Assembly: GCA_963726005.1 (NCBI GenBank)
Contig: CAVSAT010000023.1
Location: forward strand, 1-64,000
Source: Bog-473 sp963726005
Lineage (GTDB): Bacteria; Actinomycetota; Acidimicrobiia; Acidimicrobiales; RAAP-2
Length of the DNA stretch: 64,000 bases
Direction of reading: 5' to 3'
Shown here piece after piece: positions 51,524 to 60,484 of the stretch. Both the position numbers and the translations under genes were made by a program. Within the stretch, counting starts at the first letter, position 1; each line of letters begins with the position of its first letter. The notes under the pieces are model-generated. The model was not told where the DNA came from and ran no database searches. It worked only from the letters and a program-made list of their open reading frames with translations.

Positions 51524-52255
51524 ATGATCCGATTCGAAAACGTCACCAAGACCTACAAGGGCTCGACCGTCGCACTACGCGACATCACCGTGGAGATCGA
51601 GAAGGGCGAGTTCGTCTTTCTCGTCGGCGCATCGGGCTCGGGCAAGACCACCTTCATCCGGTTGCTCCTGCGAGAGGAGCTGCCCGACACCGGCGAGATC
51701 CTCGAGGCGGGGCGCAACATCGTTGAATTGCCCAAGTGGCGCGTGCCCTACCTGCGCCGCAACATCGGCTGCGTCTTCCAGGACTTCCGGCTCCTGCCGA
51801 ACAAGACGGTGTTCGAGAACGTCGCCTTCGCGCTCGAGGTCATCGGCCGCCCCCGCCACGTCGTGGCGAACCAGGTACCGCAGGTGCTGGATCTGGTCGG
51901 ACTGGCCAACAAGAGGGACAACCTGCCGAACGAGCTCTCGGGCGGCGAGCAGCAGCGCGTCGCCGTGGCACGTGCGTTCGTCAACCGGCCCCTCATCTTG
52001 CTGGCCGACGAGCCGACCGGCAACCTCGACCCGCAGACGAGCCAGGGCATCATGCAGTTGCTCGACCGCATCAACCGGACGGGAACCACCGTCGTGGTCG
52101 CGACGCACGACGAGGTGCTCGTGGACAAGATGCGACGGCGCGTCATCGAATTGAGCAACGGCGTGATGGTGCGCGACCAGGCGCGCGGCGTGTACGGGTT
52201 CGACGGAGCGGTGGCGCAGCAGACGGCCGACGTTGCCGCGGGGAGCATGGGCTGA
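51524..52255 (+). CDS. ftsE: Cell division ATP-binding protein FtsE
   Basis: 243 residues. ABC ATPase with Walker A VGASGSGKTTFIRLL, signature LSGGEQQRVAVARAF, Walker B LILLADEPTGNLDPQT and switch His in VATHDEVLVD. With FtsX it links septal wall hydrolases to divisome assembly. About 140 bp after prfB; the next gene begins 2 bases after its stop. Confidence 0.96.
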   Translation: MIRFENVTKTYKGSTVALRDITVEIEKGEFVFLVGASGSGKTTFIRLLLREELPDTGEILEAGRNIVELPKWRVPYLRRNIGCVFQDFRLLPNKTVFENVAFALEVIGRPRHVVANQVPQVLDLVGLANKRDNLPNELSGGEQQRVAVARAFVNRPLILLADEPTGNLDPQTSQGIMQLLDRINRTGTTVVVATHDEVLVDKMRRRVIELSNGVMVRDQARGVYGFDGAVAQQTADVAAGSMG

Positions 52256-52256
52256 C

Positions 52257-53145
52257 ATGGCCGTCTCCGTCGACTACGTGGTTCGCGAGACTGCGTCGAA
52301 CCTGTGGCGCAACCGGCTCATGACGATTGCCGCCATCTTGACCGTCGCCGTCTCGCTGTCCCTCGTCGGAGCGGCCCTGCTCCTGCGCCAGGGGTCGGCC
52401 AACGCCACCGGGACCCTCGAGCGGGGCACCCAGGTGACCGTGTGGTTGCGGCCGGACGCCAACACCCAGGAGATCGCGGCGGTGGGCACGCAGCTGTCAC
52501 AGCTGAACTACGTCACGCAACCCTGTGCCTACTGGAACAAGGCGCGTAACTTCGCCGAGGCTCGTCGCCTCCTCCCCTCCGACGTCTTCCAGGCCACCAC
52601 ACAGGCCGAGATGCCCACCTCCTACTGGTGCACCCCCGTTGCCCTGACTGACGCGGCCCAGGTCGTGCGCACCTTCAGTGGCACCGCGGGGGTCCTGTCG
52701 GTGACCGAGCCCCAGCAGACGATCAAGAACGAGGAGACGGTGATCAACGTCTCGAAATGGGTCTGCCTGGCGGTTGCCATTGTCTTGATCGTGTCAGCGG
52801 CCGTGCTGATCCTCAACACCATCCGCATGGCCATCTTCGCCCGGCGGCGCGAGGTGTCGGTGATGAAATTGGTCGGGCGCCACGAATTGGTTCATCCGCG
52901 TCCCCTTCATGTCCGAGGGGCTCCTGCAGGGTTTCGTCGGGTCCATGCTGGCGGCGGTCGTTGTCTATTTCGTCTACCTCTTCATCAACCACGAGGGCAG
53001 CGGTCGGACCACGAGCAACATCTTCACCGCCATGCACATGACGGGGTCCGAGGTCTTGCTCACCAACGTGGTCGTCGTCATCGTGGGCATGGCGATCGGC
53101 TCTATCGGCTCTGCCATTGCCATCCGACGCTTCCTCGACGTCTGA
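52257..53145 (+). CDS. ftsX: Cell division protein FtsX, frameshifted
   Basis: About 295 residues after repair. The first frame (ATG 52257) has membrane segment LMTIAAILTVAVSLSLVGAA, the extracytoplasmic region with three Cys, the second segment LAVAIVLIVSAAVLILNTIR, and runs to SVMKLVG. The remainder (FMSEGLLQGFVGSMLAAVVV and two more membrane segments ending AIAIRRFLDV) is in another frame. An extra G in the run at 52875-52877 accounts for this; its removal restores VGATNWFIRVPFMSEG. Likely a sequence error in a gene partnered with ftsE. Confidence 0.9.
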
Positions 53146-53196
53146 ACTCACCCAAGCAGCCCATCGCGCCGAACGGTGCACGAGCCGGGGCCAGGC

Positions 53197-55155
53197 TCAA
53201 CGCGAGGCGTCCGCCGGCGAGCAGGTGAAGAAACCCATCGTTCTCCCCGCTATGTGGCTGTCGGGTCCGCGGTAGGGCTGGCGGCGACAGTGGCCCATGG
53301 CCCAGAGCAGGTCGGGATTGCGGGTGCGCGGTGACACGGCCGCCAGCACCACGGCCACCTTGCCCCGCCACACGTCATCGATGAACCGGGCCAGGGTGGG
53401 AGTCGGCACCCGTCCCGTGAACCCCCCGACAGGGAGGAACTCGTGGCCGGTGGCGAGGATCGGCACGCTCGAGCCCGACGAGGTCTCCAGGGTGATGACG
53501 CTCACCGACGGGTCGACGCGCGCCGCGGCACGCACGAGCCCCGCGTCGATGGCGGCCGACTCGGCGTTGACCGCCCGGTCGTGGGCCGAGATGCTGGCCG
53601 GTTGGTAGGGCGAGTCGAAGGGGCCAAGCTGGGCCGCCACCACCGTGGCCGAGGCCCAGACGGAACCGACGACGAGCGCGGCGGCGGACAGGCCGACGAC
53701 TGCGTGCACCGTCCACGACGGTCGCCGCGGCCAGAGCGACACGGCAGCGACCGCGACGGCGGTCACGGCAAGCAGCAGGGTGGTGACGAGGATCCACGGA
53801 CGTACCCCAGCGTTGGACGGCAGCAGGTAGAGCTCGTACGCGGTGCTCGCGACGACCGTGCCGCCGACGACGGCGCGCGCGCTGCGACGGTCGCGCAGCT
53901 GCCAAGCTAGTGCCAGCCCCAAGCCGCACAGAGCGGCGATCGGTGGCGCCAGCGCGGCGAGATAGTACGAATTGATGAAGTGCGACGAGGCAAAGAAGCT
54001 CCAGGTCAGGAACAACCAGGCGGCCCACAGGACGGCAGCGGCACGCAGCGCGTCGGTACGGGGCGCGCGCCGGCGTGTCACCAGGATGCTGACCAGGGCC
54101 ACCGTGGCGGGTATGAGCAGCCAGTCGCCGTCGCGTCCGAAGGCGCCGTTGAGGAACCGGCCCGGCCCGCGCGGCACGGCCACGGTGGCCGCATGGACCG
54201 TGGGCGACGCTCGCACCGGGGCCGGTGCCGGGTTGCACCCGGGCTGATCCAGGGTGTTGCCGGTCAGTCTGTCGGCGCCGTTGTAGAGGAACACCTGGCT
54301 GAACACGGAGTTGTTGCAGCTTGCGTCGACGTAGGGACGCTCGTGCGCCGGAACGAGCGTGACGACGGACATCCAACTCAGCGAGACGACGACCACGACG
54401 AGGACGGAGACCGCGACATGAGCGAGCCGGCGTACCAGGTCGGCGACCGGGGCGGCCAGGACGTAGGCGAGGTAGAGCGCCGGGAGGACCAACCAGGCCT
54501 GCAGCATCTTGGCCTGGAACGCGAGGCCGACCCAGACGCCCGCGACGACGAGGGAGTGCAGTCGGCCCGTCGTGAATGCCAGGGTCGTGGCATCTGCCGC
54601 GAGCACGAGCAGCAGTATCAGCAGCGAATCCGAGATGTTGCCCCGGTTGAGCAGGATCGTGACCGGCGTGGCGGCCAGGGCGACGGCCGCGGCGAGGCCG
54701 GCAGCGGGACCGGCGACGCGACGCACGGTGCGGTAGAGGACCAGTACCGTCAGCACGCCCTCCACCATCTGGGGCAGGACGACGGCCCAGGTGTGATAGC
54801 CGAAGACCCTCACGGAGAGCGCCTGGATCCAGAAGGCGCCCGGGAGTTTGTCGACCGAGACCGTGCCCCACGGGTCGAAGGCGGCGAAGAAGAAGTTGTG
54901 CCAGCTCTGCGACATGCTGCGCACCGCGGCGCCGTAGAAGGACTCGACGGTCGCGTCCCCGATTCCCCAGCCGTAGGAGAGCGCTGCCAGCGCCGCGACG
55001 ATGAGGAGCGACGGCCGGGCCCAGCGGGGCTGGTCGGGTGGCGACCGCCAGAACTCCCAGCGGCTGCTGCGAGTGGCAGGCGGGTGTGCGGGCGGCACGT
55101 CGCTCGTCTCGGCGGCACCCGTCTCGAGTGTGAGGCTCCCGGCCGAATCCCCCAT
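53197..55155 (-). CDS. GT39-type membrane glycosyltransferase (YkcB/ArnT-like)
   Basis: 652 residues from ATG 55155. About 12 membrane helices follow a cytoplasmic N-terminus. The first extracytoplasmic loop carries the likely catalytic acidic residues (GDATVESFYGAAVRSM) and the family-typical segment GTVSVDKLPGAFWIQALSVR. The C-terminal 130 residues form a soluble extracytoplasmic domain. Such enzymes transfer mannose or another sugar from a polyprenyl carrier to proteins or lipids. The gene is on the minus strand convergent with ftsX, and its neighbours do not reveal the acceptor. Confidence 0.85.
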   Translation of the reverse strand: MGDSAGSLTLETGAAETSDVPPAHPPATRSSRWEFWRSPPDQPRWARPSLLIVAALAALSYGWGIGDATVESFYGAAVRSMSQSWHNFFFAAFDPWGTVSVDKLPGAFWIQALSVRVFGYHTWAVVLPQMVEGVLTVLVLYRTVRRVAGPAAGLAAAVALAATPVTILLNRGNISDSLLILLLVLAADATTLAFTTGRLHSLVVAGVWVGLAFQAKMLQAWLVLPALYLAYVLAAPVADLVRRLAHVAVSVLVVVVVSLSWMSVVTLVPAHERPYVDASCNNSVFSQVFLYNGADRLTGNTLDQPGCNPAPAPVRASPTVHAATVAVPRGPGRFLNGAFGRDGDWLLIPATVALVSILVTRRRAPRTDALRAAAVLWAAWLFLTWSFFASSHFINSYYLAALAPPIAALCGLGLALAWQLRDRRSARAVVGGTVVASTAYELYLLPSNAGVRPWILVTTLLLAVTAVAVAAVSLWPRRPSWTVHAVVGLSAAALVVGSVWASATVVAAQLGPFDSPYQPASISAHDRAVNAESAAIDAGLVRAAARVDPSVSVITLETSSGSSVPILATGHEFLPVGGFTGRVPTPTLARFIDDVWRGKVAVVLAAVSPRTRNPDLLWAMGHCRRQPYRGPDSHIAGRTMGFFTCSPADASR

Positions 55156-55247
55156 CGTCGGGCAACCTACTGCCCGCCTGGCGGCATCAGGGTGCCATTG
55201 GGTTGCCGTCGAGGGGCGGGTCCCGAGCGCCGCGACGCGCGGGCCAG

Positions 55248-55541
55248 GTGACGGGTCAAGCCGGGCCCACGCCTGACCGGTCGCAGTCACGGTTCTTCTG
55301 CAACAGGCCGCGCCAGGTATCGCTGCTCTGTGGTGCTGTGGCCATCGCAGCGCTGGTGGTCGGGGCGGCTTTCGCCGAGATCAGCGCGAACGGCGCACCA
55401 ACCCCGCTCCAGACGGCGATCGTGCGATCCGTCATCGTAGGGTCGCTCGTGATCGGCGCCATCTTCTACGTGATCGGCGGGCGCCTGCGAGCGACGGCGG
55501 GACAATCTGGACAAGACTGGCGCAATGGGAAGCACCGGTGA
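55248..55541 (+). CDS. Small two-helix membrane protein
   Basis: About 97 residues from GTG 55248, with two hydrophobic segments (VSLLCGAVAIAALVVGAAFA and AIVRSVIVGSLVIGAIFYVI) joined by a short polar loop and a basic end. I do not recognise it. The start is uncertain, and the next small gene overlaps its end by 17 bases. Confidence 0.45.
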   Translation: MTGQAGPTPDRSQSRFFCNRPRQVSLLCGAVAIAALVVGAAFAEISANGAPTPLQTAIVRSVIVGSLVIGAIFYVIGGRLRATAGQSGQDWRNGKHR

Positions 55542-55746
55542 CAAGCCCAGGAAGCCGCGGCGCCGGTTGTCCAAGGTACCCAAGTACGAGGAGCCCAACA
55601 CCTTCCCGGCCGCCGGGCTGACCGGCGGCGGCAGCGGTGTCTTCGGCGCGCGCTACGGGCACTCGGCCGACCATCAAGGGCGTAAGCCTCCGGGCCGCTT
55701 CGGCGCGTTCATCCTGCGCGTCCTGGGGCAGAAGCCCCGGTCCTGA
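55525..55746 (+). CDS. Small basic hypothetical protein
   Basis: 73 residues, rich in Arg, Lys, Gly and Pro (KPRKPRRRLSKVPKYEEP; GRFGAFILRVLGQKPRS). No domain recognised. Its overlap with the preceding gene and position before ssb suggest a short operon, but coding status is uncertain. Confidence 0.4.
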   Translation: MGSTGDKPRKPRRRLSKVPKYEEPNTFPAAGLTGGGSGVFGARYGHSADHQGRKPPGRFGAFILRVLGQKPRS

Positions 55747-55861
55747 GCGTCCGGCCCAGGTTCGCAGCCGGCAAGGGTTTCGGCAAGGTTCGCGGCAAGG
55801 CGGTTGTCCCACGCTGGGACGCGCCCGTCGAATGAGGGGCGCGAGGAAAGCGAGGCATGCG

Positions 55862-56287
55862 ATGGCCAACAGCACCACGATCACAGGGAACCTCACCCGC
55901 GAGCCTGAGATCCGCTACACGCGGGAGGGACAGGCAACGGCCCAGCTCGGGGTCGCGGTCAACCGCCGGTGGCAGGACCGGACCACCCAGGAGTGGCAGG
56001 AATCCACGTCGTTCTTCGACGTCATCTGCTGGCGTGACCTGGCGGAGAACGTCGCGCTGAGCCTCACCAGGGGCATGCGGGTTGTCGTGACCGGCCGCCT
56101 GGAACAGCGGAGCTGGGAGACCGAGGAGGGGGAGCACCGGTCCAAGGTCGAGATAACGGCGGACGAAGTCGGCGCAAGTCTGCGTTTCGCCACGGCCGAC
56201 GTCCACAAGGTGGAACGGCGTGGCACGACGGTGGGTGACGGCGCCGAGGGCGAGGCCGCGACGGATGCGATGCCGGTCGAGGCGTGA
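55862..56287 (+). CDS. ssb: Single-stranded DNA-binding protein, short form
   Basis: 141 residues. OB fold begins TTITGNLTREPEIRYTREGQ, with FFDVICWRDLAENVA and MRVVVTGRLEQRSWET; ADEVGASLRFATADV closes the domain. The C-terminus ends AMPVEA and lacks the acidic DDDIPF-type tip that recruits partner proteins. This suggests a paralog of the SsbB kind rather than the essential replicative SSB. Confidence 0.88.
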   Translation: MANSTTITGNLTREPEIRYTREGQATAQLGVAVNRRWQDRTTQEWQESTSFFDVICWRDLAENVALSLTRGMRVVVTGRLEQRSWETEEGEHRSKVEITADEVGASLRFATADVHKVERRGTTVGDGAEGEAATDAMPVEA

Positions 56288-56637
56288 GTGTCGCCCTGGC
56301 TGATCACTACGGCGGCCTGGCCGGCGACCGCCGTTCTCGTCTCCGTGATGGCGCGCGTGGTCGGCAATCCGGCGACCGGAGTGACGACAGCAGTCCTCGT
56401 GGTGGTGGGCGCAGTGCTGCCGCTGCGAGTGCGGGCGCGCCTCCGTCGGGACAGCCGGTCGGCTTCCTGAGAGACGAGGTCGCCGAGATCTGCGGCGCGC
56501 TGGCGCTGGGCGGCACGTTGTTGCGCCGGCTCGGCCTCGACAGAGAGGCCGAGCGCCTCGAAGCGCTGTTCGGCGCGGTAGAGGGGCGGCTCGCCGCGTC
56601 TCAGTCCGCCGCTGCGCCCTCGGGGTCAGGCTCGTAG
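56288..56637 (+). CDS. Possible small membrane protein, frame uncertain
   Basis: From GTG 56288, right after the ssb stop, a 60-codon frame encodes two hydrophobic stretches (WLITTAAWPATAVLVSVMAR; GVTTAVLVVVGAVLPLRV) and ends at 56470. In a second frame to 56637 the sequence reads FLRDEVAEICGALALGGTLL and REAERLEALFGAVEGRL, which also looks coding. They may be two small genes or one gene split by an indel. The end overlaps msrB on the other strand. Confidence 0.35.
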
Positions 56638-57050
56638 GTGAGGGCGAGCGAGTTGACGCAATAGCGCAATCCGGTGTCGGTGGGTCCATCGGTGAACACG
56701 TGCCCCAGGTGGCCGCCGCACCGGGCGCAGAGGATCTCGGTCCGCGTCATTCCGAACTTTCGGTCCTTTCGCTCGATGATGGTGCCGGCGGCGCGGGCGC
56801 GGTCGAAACTGGGCCAGCCCGATCCCGAGTCGAATTTCGCGTCGGTGTCGAACAGCTCCGCATCACAGCCGGCGCAGTGGAAAACTCCCGCGCCATCGAT
56901 GTGGAGCAGCTCGCCCGACCAGGCGGGCTCGGTACCCGCTCGGCGCAACACCGTGTACTGCTCCGGCGTGAGCTCGTGCTTCCACTCCTCGTCCGGCTTC
57001 GTGACGGCAAAGACCGTCTCGTTCTCCTTGTCGGACTTGCGCGTGAACAT
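56601..57050 (-). CDS. msrB: Peptide methionine (R)-S-oxide reductase MsrB
   Basis: About 149 residues. Two CxxC pairs bind zinc (FHCAGCDAELFD and EILCARCGGHLGH). The catalytic Cys lies in GLRYCVNSLAL, and SGSGWPSF forms part of the active site. ATG 57050 has AAAGG about 7 bases upstream; TTG 57056 is possible. It repairs oxidised methionine. Confidence 0.95.
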   Translation of the reverse strand: MFTRKSDKENETVFAVTKPDEEWKHELTPEQYTVLRRAGTEPAWSGELLHIDGAGVFHCAGCDAELFDTDAKFDSGSGWPSFDRARAAGTIIERKDRKFGMTRTEILCARCGGHLGHVFTDGPTDTGLRYCVNSLALTYEPDPEGAAAD

Positions 57051-57120
57051 CGTCAAACCTTTCTCCTCCCCCTCAGTACAACCGGTCCGCCTTCGGAGGT
57101 ATTTCGCCGGCGCGCTCGCT

Positions 57121-58329
57121 TCAGGCCGCCACCGCGTGAGCGGCGCTGCCCATGAGGAAGAGGAAATTATCGGCGTAGAACTGCCGGCGGACGTCGTCGT
57201 CGGCGTCGCCGAGGGAGGCCTCGAAGCGCTCCAGCGGCTTGCGGCCGCCCTCGACGTGCGGGTAGTCGGACGAGAACATCACGAGGTCGGGCCCGGACTG
57301 GGCGACGATCCACCCCACGTCCTCTGTCGGGTAGGGGGTGAAGCGCACCTGGCGGTGCACGAAGTCGCTCGGGCGGAGTGACAGCGCCCGCAGCCGGTCC
57401 TCGTGACGCACGAAGGCGTCGAAGGCGGACTCCATCTGCCGCAGCCACGACGGCATCCAGATGGCACCCTGCTCGATCACGCCGAGGTGCAGCCCGGGGA
57501 ACTGCTCGAGGACCCCGTCGAAGATCAGCGTGGCCAGCGTCTGGGCCGGGGGAACGGGGATGCCCATGTAGTCGACAGAGCGAAAGTTCTCTTCGCCGCC
57601 GTGGAAGTCGGGCGGCACCGGCTTGCCGTTGACGAAGTAGCCCGGATCGATGAGGGTGCCCGTGCCGCCGACATGGAATACGACGGGGATGCCCGCCTCC
57701 TCGGCCTGCGCCCACACCGCGAAGAGATCGGTGTGGCTGGGCGAGAATCCCGGCGGGCATCCCGAGGCGACGAGCAGCGCGGCCGCACCCTCGTCGAGCG
57801 CGTCGCGCGCGGCCGTCTCGGCGCGCTCGGGGTCGGCCAGGGGGACGTAGAGGGACGGCAGCAGGCGGCGGTCGACGGAGCAGAACTCGAGCATGCCCCG
57901 GTTGTGGGCGCGGGCCGCGGCATAGGCCAGGTCGAGGTCGCCGGCATGCTCCAGGTCGTGCAGCCGGCCGTTGTGGAACGTGTTGAAGACGAGCTGGCTC
58001 GAGAAGCCGAGGAGGTCCAGGGCGCGGGGCCGGTCCTCGGCGATGAAGGACCCCGTGGCGGCGAAGTTCTTGCGCGCCATGATCTCGGCCTCTTCGTCGG
58101 ACCGGTATTCGGCCGAGGCGTGACGCGCCGCCAACGCGTCGAAGGCGGCGATCAGGTCGCGCTGTTGGGCCACGGGATCACCCGTCTGGCGCAATTCGTT
58201 CCCGCCCGGGTAGCGCAGCACGGGGAGCCGGTCCCTGAAGGCGGCCTCGGCGTGGTCCCGCAGCCAGGTCGGCGTCTCCATGATGTGGGCGTCGGCGTCG
58301 TGGACCACCCGCCCCTCGGAGTACGGCAC
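57121..58329 (-). CDS. Amidohydrolase family protein (ACMSD-like)
   Basis: 402 residues of the amidohydrolase superfamily. The N-terminal metal motif is DADAHIMETPTWLRDH; further ligands are in VFHVGGTGTL, the LHLGVIEQGAIWMPSWL segment and the Asp in FSSDYPHVEGGRKPLERF, the usual ending of decarboxylase/hydrolase members. It diverges from the acyl-CoA dehydrogenase gene with about 130 bp between, so it may belong to the same steroid-degradation regulon. Reaction not decided. Confidence 0.88.
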   Translation of the reverse strand: MPYSEGRVVHDADAHIMETPTWLRDHAEAAFRDRLPVLRYPGGNELRQTGDPVAQQRDLIAAFDALAARHASAEYRSDEEAEIMARKNFAATGSFIAEDRPRALDLLGFSSQLVFNTFHNGRLHDLEHAGDLDLAYAAARAHNRGMLEFCSVDRRLLPSLYVPLADPERAETAARDALDEGAAALLVASGCPPGFSPSHTDLFAVWAQAEEAGIPVVFHVGGTGTLIDPGYFVNGKPVPPDFHGGEENFRSVDYMGIPVPPAQTLATLIFDGVLEQFPGLHLGVIEQGAIWMPSWLRQMESAFDAFVRHEDRLRALSLRPSDFVHRQVRFTPYPTEDVGWIVAQSGPDLVMFSSDYPHVEGGRKPLERFEASLGDADDDVRRQFYADNFLFLMGSAAHAVAA

Positions 58330-58460
58330 GGCACCCTCCCTTCTGCGCCAGCGACGCTGCGATGCGGACTCGAGTATTCCAGCCGTCGGCGGCCCGCACC
58401 CCGCGGGTATCTGACGCCCCGTCAGATCGGGTCCGTTGCCTTGGCTACGCTCCTCGGGCG

Positions 58461-59666
58461 ATGGATCTGCGAGACCGCCCCGAGGACGTGGCGTTCCGCC
58501 ACGAGGTCCGCTGCTTCCTCAAAGAGCACCTGGTGGGCGAGTTCGCCGAGCTGGGCGGACGCGGGGGCTCGGGCGATGAGACCTTCGGCTTCGAGGCCCG
58601 CCGGCGTTGGGAGAGGGTCCTCGCCGAGGGCGGCTGGACCGGCCTCGGCTGGCCGGTCGAGCATGGCGGCCGAGGGGCATCCATCACCGAACAGGTCATC
58701 TTCAACGAGGAGTGCGCCCGCGCGGCGGCGCCCGGGCGGGTCAACGTCATGGGCGAGGGCCTGCTCGGGCCGACCCTCATTCACTACGGCACGCCCGCGC
58801 AGCAGGCCCGGTTCCTCCCGCCCATCCGGTCGGGCGCCGAGCTGTGGTGCCAGGGGTACTCGGAGCCCGACGCGGGGAGCGACCTGGCCAACGTCAAGAC
58901 CCGTGCCGTGCGCGACGGCGACGAGTGGGTGGTCACGGGCCAGAAAGTGTGGACCTCGCTGGCCCATCAGGCGGACTGGTGCTTCGTCGTGTGCAGGACC
59001 GACCCCACCGCGGCGAGGCACCGGGGGCTGTCGTACCTGCTCGTGCCGATGGACCAGCCGGGGGTCGAGGTGCGCCCGATCACCCAGCTGACACGGACCA
59101 GCGAGTTCAACGAAGTGTTCTTCGACGGTGCCCGCACGCACGCCGAGAACGTGGTGGGCGGCGTCGGCGAGGGATGGCGCGTCGCACTCGCCACGCTGGC
59201 CTTCGAGCGCGGCGTGGCGCTGCTCGGCCACCAGCTGGGCTTCCGGCGCGAGCTCGACCGGATCGTGGCGCTGGCCGTGACGAACGGGAAGTCGCGCGAC
59301 CCGGTACTGCGCCAGCGACTGGCCCAGGCCCACATCGAGCTGACCATCATGCGCTACAACACGTTGCGCAGTCTTTCGGGCGTGGACGGTCCGGCGGCGC
59401 CGCCCGAAGCCTCCATCGCCAAGCTCTTCTGGGGCAGCTGGCACCGCCGGCTCGGCGAACTGGCCATGGGCGTGCTGGGCCCGGCGGCAACCGTGCTCGG
59501 GGGGGAGCCGCTGCCCGAGAACGGCGGCTACGGGCTGGGGGACCTCCAGCGCTCCTTTCTCTTCGCGCGCTCGGAGACCATTTACGGCGGGTCGAACCAG
59601 ATTCAGCGCAACATCATCGGCGAGCGGGTGCTCGGGCTCCCACCGGAGCCGAAAGGGGCGGCGTGA
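58461..59666 (+). CDS. fadE30: Acyl-CoA dehydrogenase, FadE30-like
   Basis: 401 residues. LGWPVEHGGRGASITEQVIF, LWCQGYSEPDAGSDLANVKT, TGQKVWTSLAHQADWCF, EFNEVFFDGARTHAENVVGG and the C-terminal IYGGSNQIQRNIIGERVLGL match what I remember of mycobacterial FadE30, which acts on a CoA ester of the steroid C/D-ring remnant. The stop overlaps the next gene (GTGA). Assignment is by recall of family sequence and is supported by the two following genes. Confidence 0.85.
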   Translation: MDLRDRPEDVAFRHEVRCFLKEHLVGEFAELGGRGGSGDETFGFEARRRWERVLAEGGWTGLGWPVEHGGRGASITEQVIFNEECARAAAPGRVNVMGEGLLGPTLIHYGTPAQQARFLPPIRSGAELWCQGYSEPDAGSDLANVKTRAVRDGDEWVVTGQKVWTSLAHQADWCFVVCRTDPTAARHRGLSYLLVPMDQPGVEVRPITQLTRTSEFNEVFFDGARTHAENVVGGVGEGWRVALATLAFERGVALLGHQLGFRRELDRIVALAVTNGKSRDPVLRQRLAQAHIELTIMRYNTLRSLSGVDGPAAPPEASIAKLFWGSWHRRLGELAMGVLGPAATVLGGEPLPENGGYGLGDLQRSFLFARSETIYGGSNQIQRNIIGERVLGLPPEPKGAA

Positions 59667-60484
59667 GCACGAGCCTGGACGCGCCGTTCGACCCGCCGCC
59701 CCCACCACCGCCCCCGGGCGGCCACGGACTCCTGGAGGGGAAGGTGGTCGTCGTGACCGCCGCCGCCGGGACGGGCATCGGGTCCGCGACGGCGCGGCGC
59801 TGTCTGCACGAGGGTGCCGCGGTCGTGGTCTCCGATGCGCACGAGCGGCGCCTGGCCGAGACGGCCGAGCAGTTGGCGGCCGAGGCGGGCGCCGACGGTG
59901 CCGATCGGGTGCATGCGCTGGCGTGCGACGTGCGCAACGAGGCGCAAGTGGGCTCCCTCTACGACGGGGCGGCCGTGCGCTTCGGCCGCATCGACGTGGC
60001 GGTGCACAATGCCGGTCTCGGCGGCACCGTGCCCCTGGTGGACATGACCGACGAGCAGTGGTCGAGCGTGCTCGACATCACCTTGACGGGGACCTTCCGC
60101 TGCACCCGGGCTGCCCTGTCCCGGATGCTGCCGCAGCGGCACGGCGTCGTCGTGAACAACGCCTCGGTGCTCGGGTGGCGGGCCCAACCGGGCCAGGCGC
60201 ACTACGCGGCGGCCAAGGCGGGGGTGATGGCGTTGACGCGCTGCGCGGCCGCCGAGGCGGCGCCCTTCGGGGTGAGGGTGAACGCAGTGTCCCCGAGTCT
60301 GGCCGAGCACCCGTTCTTGAACCGAGCCATCCCGGACGAGGACCTGGCCGTGCTGCGACGCCGTGAGCTCTTCGGGCGCGGGGCCGAGACGTGGGAGGTG
60401 GCAAACGTCATCGTCTTCCTGGCGAGCGACTACTCGTCCTACATGTCCGGAGAGGTGATCTCCGTGAGCAGTCAGCACCCGTGA
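59663..60484 (+). CDS. ipdF: Short-chain dehydrogenase, IpdF-like
   Basis: 273 residues. After a Pro-rich start comes GGHGLLEGKVVVVTAAAGTG, then the NAG motif (VHNAGLGGTVPL), catalytic Ser in NNASVLGWRAQ, YxxxK in HYAAAKAGVMALTR, and the end FLASDYSSYMSGEVISVSS. These blocks closely resemble the mycobacterial IpdF, the hydroxy-HIP-CoA dehydrogenase of cholesterol C/D-ring breakdown. The NAD-binding motif TGIGSATARR is complete. Overlaps the genes on both sides. Confidence 0.88.
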   Translation: MSTSLDAPFDPPPPPPPPGGHGLLEGKVVVVTAAAGTGIGSATARRCLHEGAAVVVSDAHERRLAETAEQLAAEAGADGADRVHALACDVRNEAQVGSLYDGAAVRFGRIDVAVHNAGLGGTVPLVDMTDEQWSSVLDITLTGTFRCTRAALSRMLPQRHGVVVNNASVLGWRAQPGQAHYAAAKAGVMALTRCAAAEAAPFGVRVNAVSPSLAEHPFLNRAIPDEDLAVLRRRELFGRGAETWEVANVIVFLASDYSSYMSGEVISVSSQHP

